DNA of 44,055 nucleotides from Phoronis australis (lineage: Eukaryota > Phoronida > Phoronidae): NCBI GenBank assembly GCA_002633005.1, contig NMRA01000570.1:1-44055 (forward strand), read 5' to 3'. Below the pieces are notes generated by a model, which saw only the letters and a list, made by a program, of their open reading frames with translations, was not told the DNA's origin and did not search any database. Positions 41,750 to 44,055 of this stretch are shown here, piece by piece; position 1 is the first letter of the stretch; the number at the start of each line of letters is the position of its first letter. Position numbers and translations under genes: made by a program.

Positions 41750-42989
41750 TGGACGTTTATTTGGTGTAACAACTTCGGGTTTCAAGTGCACAAATTGGGA
41801 CGTTTATTGCAAAAATTGCAAGAGATGCATATTGCTCCTGAGATACATCGTCTTTGACAAAAGCGCAAGGTTTGAATCAGTCCACGATGAACGGGTCAAA
41901 TATTATGTTCTCTTGAATGGACTTGATAACCTCGAGGGGTTTAGTGCCAAGCTGCCAATCGAGATGCTGACATTGTAGAGTTGCACAAGCTCATTGACAC
42001 AGCAGTTGACGAAGTGCAAGCATTGGAAACAAACATTGAAGATGTCTGGATTGAATGGTTTCAAAACGCGCAAACCATTGGATCCAATATACAGATTCCC
42101 CGATAGTTCAGACAACAGAAGAATAGAGCTAACGTTCCTGCAGATACACCCAGGTAATAAATTGTAATACAACACAGTTTGTGCATAATTTTGGTTTTCT
42201 GACATACATTTTCGTTTGATGCTTGTGTACAATGGAAACGAAATAGAAACTATTTTCGGACATGCCAAACTTACTCAGTGAAGCACAGGGTCTACGAGCG
42301 CACAGGCATTGATTCTAGTTTGTATTTATACTTGGCTCTTTATCTGCTTCATAGCAAAAATCTAATTCACGTGGTTCGTAGTTAAATTTGTAGTCAATTC
42401 TAGTTTCTTCCAGTAAGTACTACAGAAGAACAGTAGGAATACCCTTCCTAGACAACCTGTCACATAAGCTGACCATCAGGTTTTCGAAAGACGACAGGCA
42501 GGTGGAAGCTTTCATTAGTGGTTAGCAAGATGATGGATGTAGGCTTAGGCGCACTGGAGGATCGGCCTGGGACATAGACTTGCCATCACCAGATTCCCTG
42601 AAGGTGACTGATACCCTTCTAACTATCGCCATTTTAAGTAACACGTTGTGTCTTCTGTTAAATTACCGATTGCCCTATGTAATAGTAGAAACATAAATAG
42701 TATCGACAGCTTTTGCTCTCGTTTCAGCAATAACTTCGACGCTGGCGGTCCTGGAATGCTCAAAATCGAGATTAATTGGCAGATAACTCGCGTTCTACAC
42801 TCAAGCACGCAGACGGCGAAATCTTCCAAAATGTTAGGGAGCTATCCCCTATTGGCTCCTGTGAGACAGAGATCTGTGTTCAGGCGTGTGAGGGCTACTA
42901 CTGAGGAAAGTGTTGCTGGGTTATCACTGATAGCCATGCATTACGAAACAACGAAAAGACTAGACAAGTCACTGATCATCAACTAAAGC
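41750..42989 (+). pseudogene. hAT-superfamily transposase fossil (DUF4371 / zf-MYM type)
   Basis: 41966-42150 reads 'ADIVELHKLIDTAVDEVQAL', 'DVWIEWFQNAQTIGSNIQIP' and, after an in-frame TAG at 42104, 'RQQKNRANVPADTP', the conserved block of these transposases. The frame then meets CAG|GTAATA and resumes after 'ttcttccag' at 42413 as 'KYYRRTVGIPFLDNL' and 'SHKLTIRFS', exactly the expected next motif, so 42151-42412 behaves as an intron. Later come 'DLPSPDSL' (near 42580) and 'TEESVAGLSLIAMHYETTKR' (to 42986), matching the C-terminal dimerisation region. Upstream coding traces need a 1-nt frameshift near 41962. It is dead: it has a stop, frameshifts and a missing middle. Confidence 0.75.
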
Positions 42990-43350
42990 GCTTCCGCCAA
43001 ACCAACCCAAGGCGAGTGTTCTGACCGTCTTTCTTGTATGAGTGGAAGTGCGCCAAGTTTTGTCAATGAGTAACGACAAGATGTATAAAATAGATGTATG
43101 AGCAACCACTGGGGATTAAAGAGTGTCCAGAGAGCAGTTTTCTCGCGACGGACCAGGCCAGTTTGTTTGTGTAGCTATTGACTCTCTCGGCGAAATTATC
43201 TTGTAATATTTTTACCACAGTGTGCTTTGTAAAGCTATCTACTGAGCTGTCAGTACTTATTGATCTCTCGACAGTTCTAATATTTTTAGAGATATTTAGC
43301 ATAGCGAACTTTTTGTCTCTCGACGAACCAGGACAGATTATTTGTGTAGA
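42990..43350. other. Direct repeat pair of about 33 bp
   Basis: 43142-43174 and 43317-43349 share 'gacgnaccagg' and 'tttgtgtag' with several mismatches, 175 bp apart. The second copy touches the hAT-type end at 43351. Confidence 0.55.
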
Positions 43351-43385
43351 CAGTGGCGGATCTAGGATATCACAGGGGGGGCAAC
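43351..43385 (+). mobile_element. hAT-type terminal sequence
   Basis: 'cagtggcggatctaggatat' followed by a G-run and 'caacattttg', the same end type as the MITE at 19597. The partner end is not seen before the window closes. Confidence 0.5.
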
Positions 43386-43564
43386 ATTTTGTCCGGCTGT
43401 AAGCATTTGCGCAAACTGAACCACGATTGTAGATGCGCATAGCAACGAATGGGGGGGAGGTCAGGAAATTTTTCTGTTTTTACCTCTAAAAATCAAGCAT
43501 TTTCCTTGATTCCTGAAGTATTATCCAAGAAAAAAGGCAAAGAAAAAAACACGGAGAAACTGCA

Positions 43565-43621
43565 AATACCAAAGACTCGAACTCACGGTGCGCGCGTGCG
43601 TTACCACTACACCACCACGAT
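43565..43621 (-). mobile_element. tRNA-like sequence, probably a SINE head
   Basis: The minus strand reads 'tcgtggtggtgtagtggtaa' (A-box like, TGGTGTAGTGGTAACGC) and later 'gagttcgagtc' (B box). The gap between the boxes is about 10 nt too short for a normal tRNA and the acceptor ends do not pair, so this is a tRNA-derived repeat or a decayed tRNA and not a working gene. Confidence 0.55.
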
Positions 43622-44055
43622 TTAACAACTAATCTCATACCAAGAGACCTACTTGTTTATGGTCCACAGCGTTTGCGCGCGAAACCTACTTCTTTTTGTA
43701 ATGCTTATTACACGTTTTGTGCCATCGATTCTTAACAAATTTGTCGTATTTAAAATATTCTTCAAATGCCCAAAAGACCAAATCCGTTTTTCGTGTTGGC
43801 AATAATGACGGGATTGCTTTGGAAATCGTCTTAAGATTGACAAAGAGAGTATTGCGAGTTTCTGAGTGATTCACTAAGGCTTCGATTAAAATTCACATCT
43901 TACCAGCAGCTTCTGTTTTTTCATCGTCACTCAGGTTCCATTTTCTCTAAAAAAATGAAGTAAAATTTCTTCATTGCACAGTGGAGCAGACGACGGAAAC
44001 TGAGTCGTAGTGCGCAGCGCCACTGCTGGTCGCCTGGGATATCGCGGGAGAGCCT
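43622..44055. other. No supported gene
   Basis: AT-rich sequence with short open stretches only. A GC-richer end (43980-44055) runs off the window. Confidence 0.4.

Overview
This window looks like a piece of an invertebrate deuterostome nuclear genome. It is AT-rich, its genes are split by GT-AG introns, it has many small transposon relics and minisatellites, and most of its genes are secreted or membrane recognition proteins. A cephalochordate (amphioxus) is my best guess. The grounds are an intronless LRR-Ig transmembrane receptor, C-type lectin, PAN/Apple and somatomedin-B/EndoU proteins, strong haplotype divergence, and minisatellites that straddle exon boundaries. No single base of evidence proves the taxon.

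Left part (1-8.4 kb): the last seven coding exons of a PAK1IP1-like WD40 ribosome-biogenesis protein run on the + strand (91-7661). The gene carries three small tandem arrays, two on 3' splice sites and one across the stop codon, plus two copies of a palindromic MITE. It converges with the next gene.

Middle-left (8.4-19.1 kb): one minus-strand gene encodes a secreted endoribonuclease (signal peptide, two somatomedin B domains, Thr-rich linker, XendoU/EndoU domain). I could rebuild it exon by exon in a consistent frame (1260 nt, 419 aa). Two stretches are present twice in tandem (about 9.4-11.2 / 11.3-13.6 kb and 16.0-17.6 / 17.6-19.6 kb). Each duplicate is joined at a single N (11206 and 17602), so I read them mainly as two haplotypes stitched head to tail by the assembler.

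Centre (20.3-34.3 kb): a large inverted repeat has arms at 20265-22881 and 30406-33025 and a spacer of about 7.5 kb. The right arm belongs to an intact 940-aa LRR-Ig receptor (31366-34188). The left arm carries a truncated pseudogene copy with stops and frameshifts. Both arms also carry a decayed THAP domain. The spacer holds an orphan PAN/Apple exon, a 13-bp minisatellite inside a palindrome, and a possible first exon of an unknown gene.

Right part (34.3-44.1 kb): ZP-domain-like exons ending in a membrane segment, the 5' exon of a coiled-coil C-type lectin, a hAT transposase fossil (with an apparent intron and one stop), hAT-type ends and a tRNA-like SINE head. Long stretches between these show no support for genes.

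Functionally, PAK1IP1 is nucleolar housekeeping. The EndoU, LRR-Ig, Apple, ZP and lectin genes are all secretory-pathway proteins of a kind often expanded in deuterostome innate recognition. I see no operon-like organisation or previously undescribed multi-gene system. The strongest unusual signals are the boundary-anchored minisatellites, the N-junction duplications and the inverted receptor/pseudogene pair.
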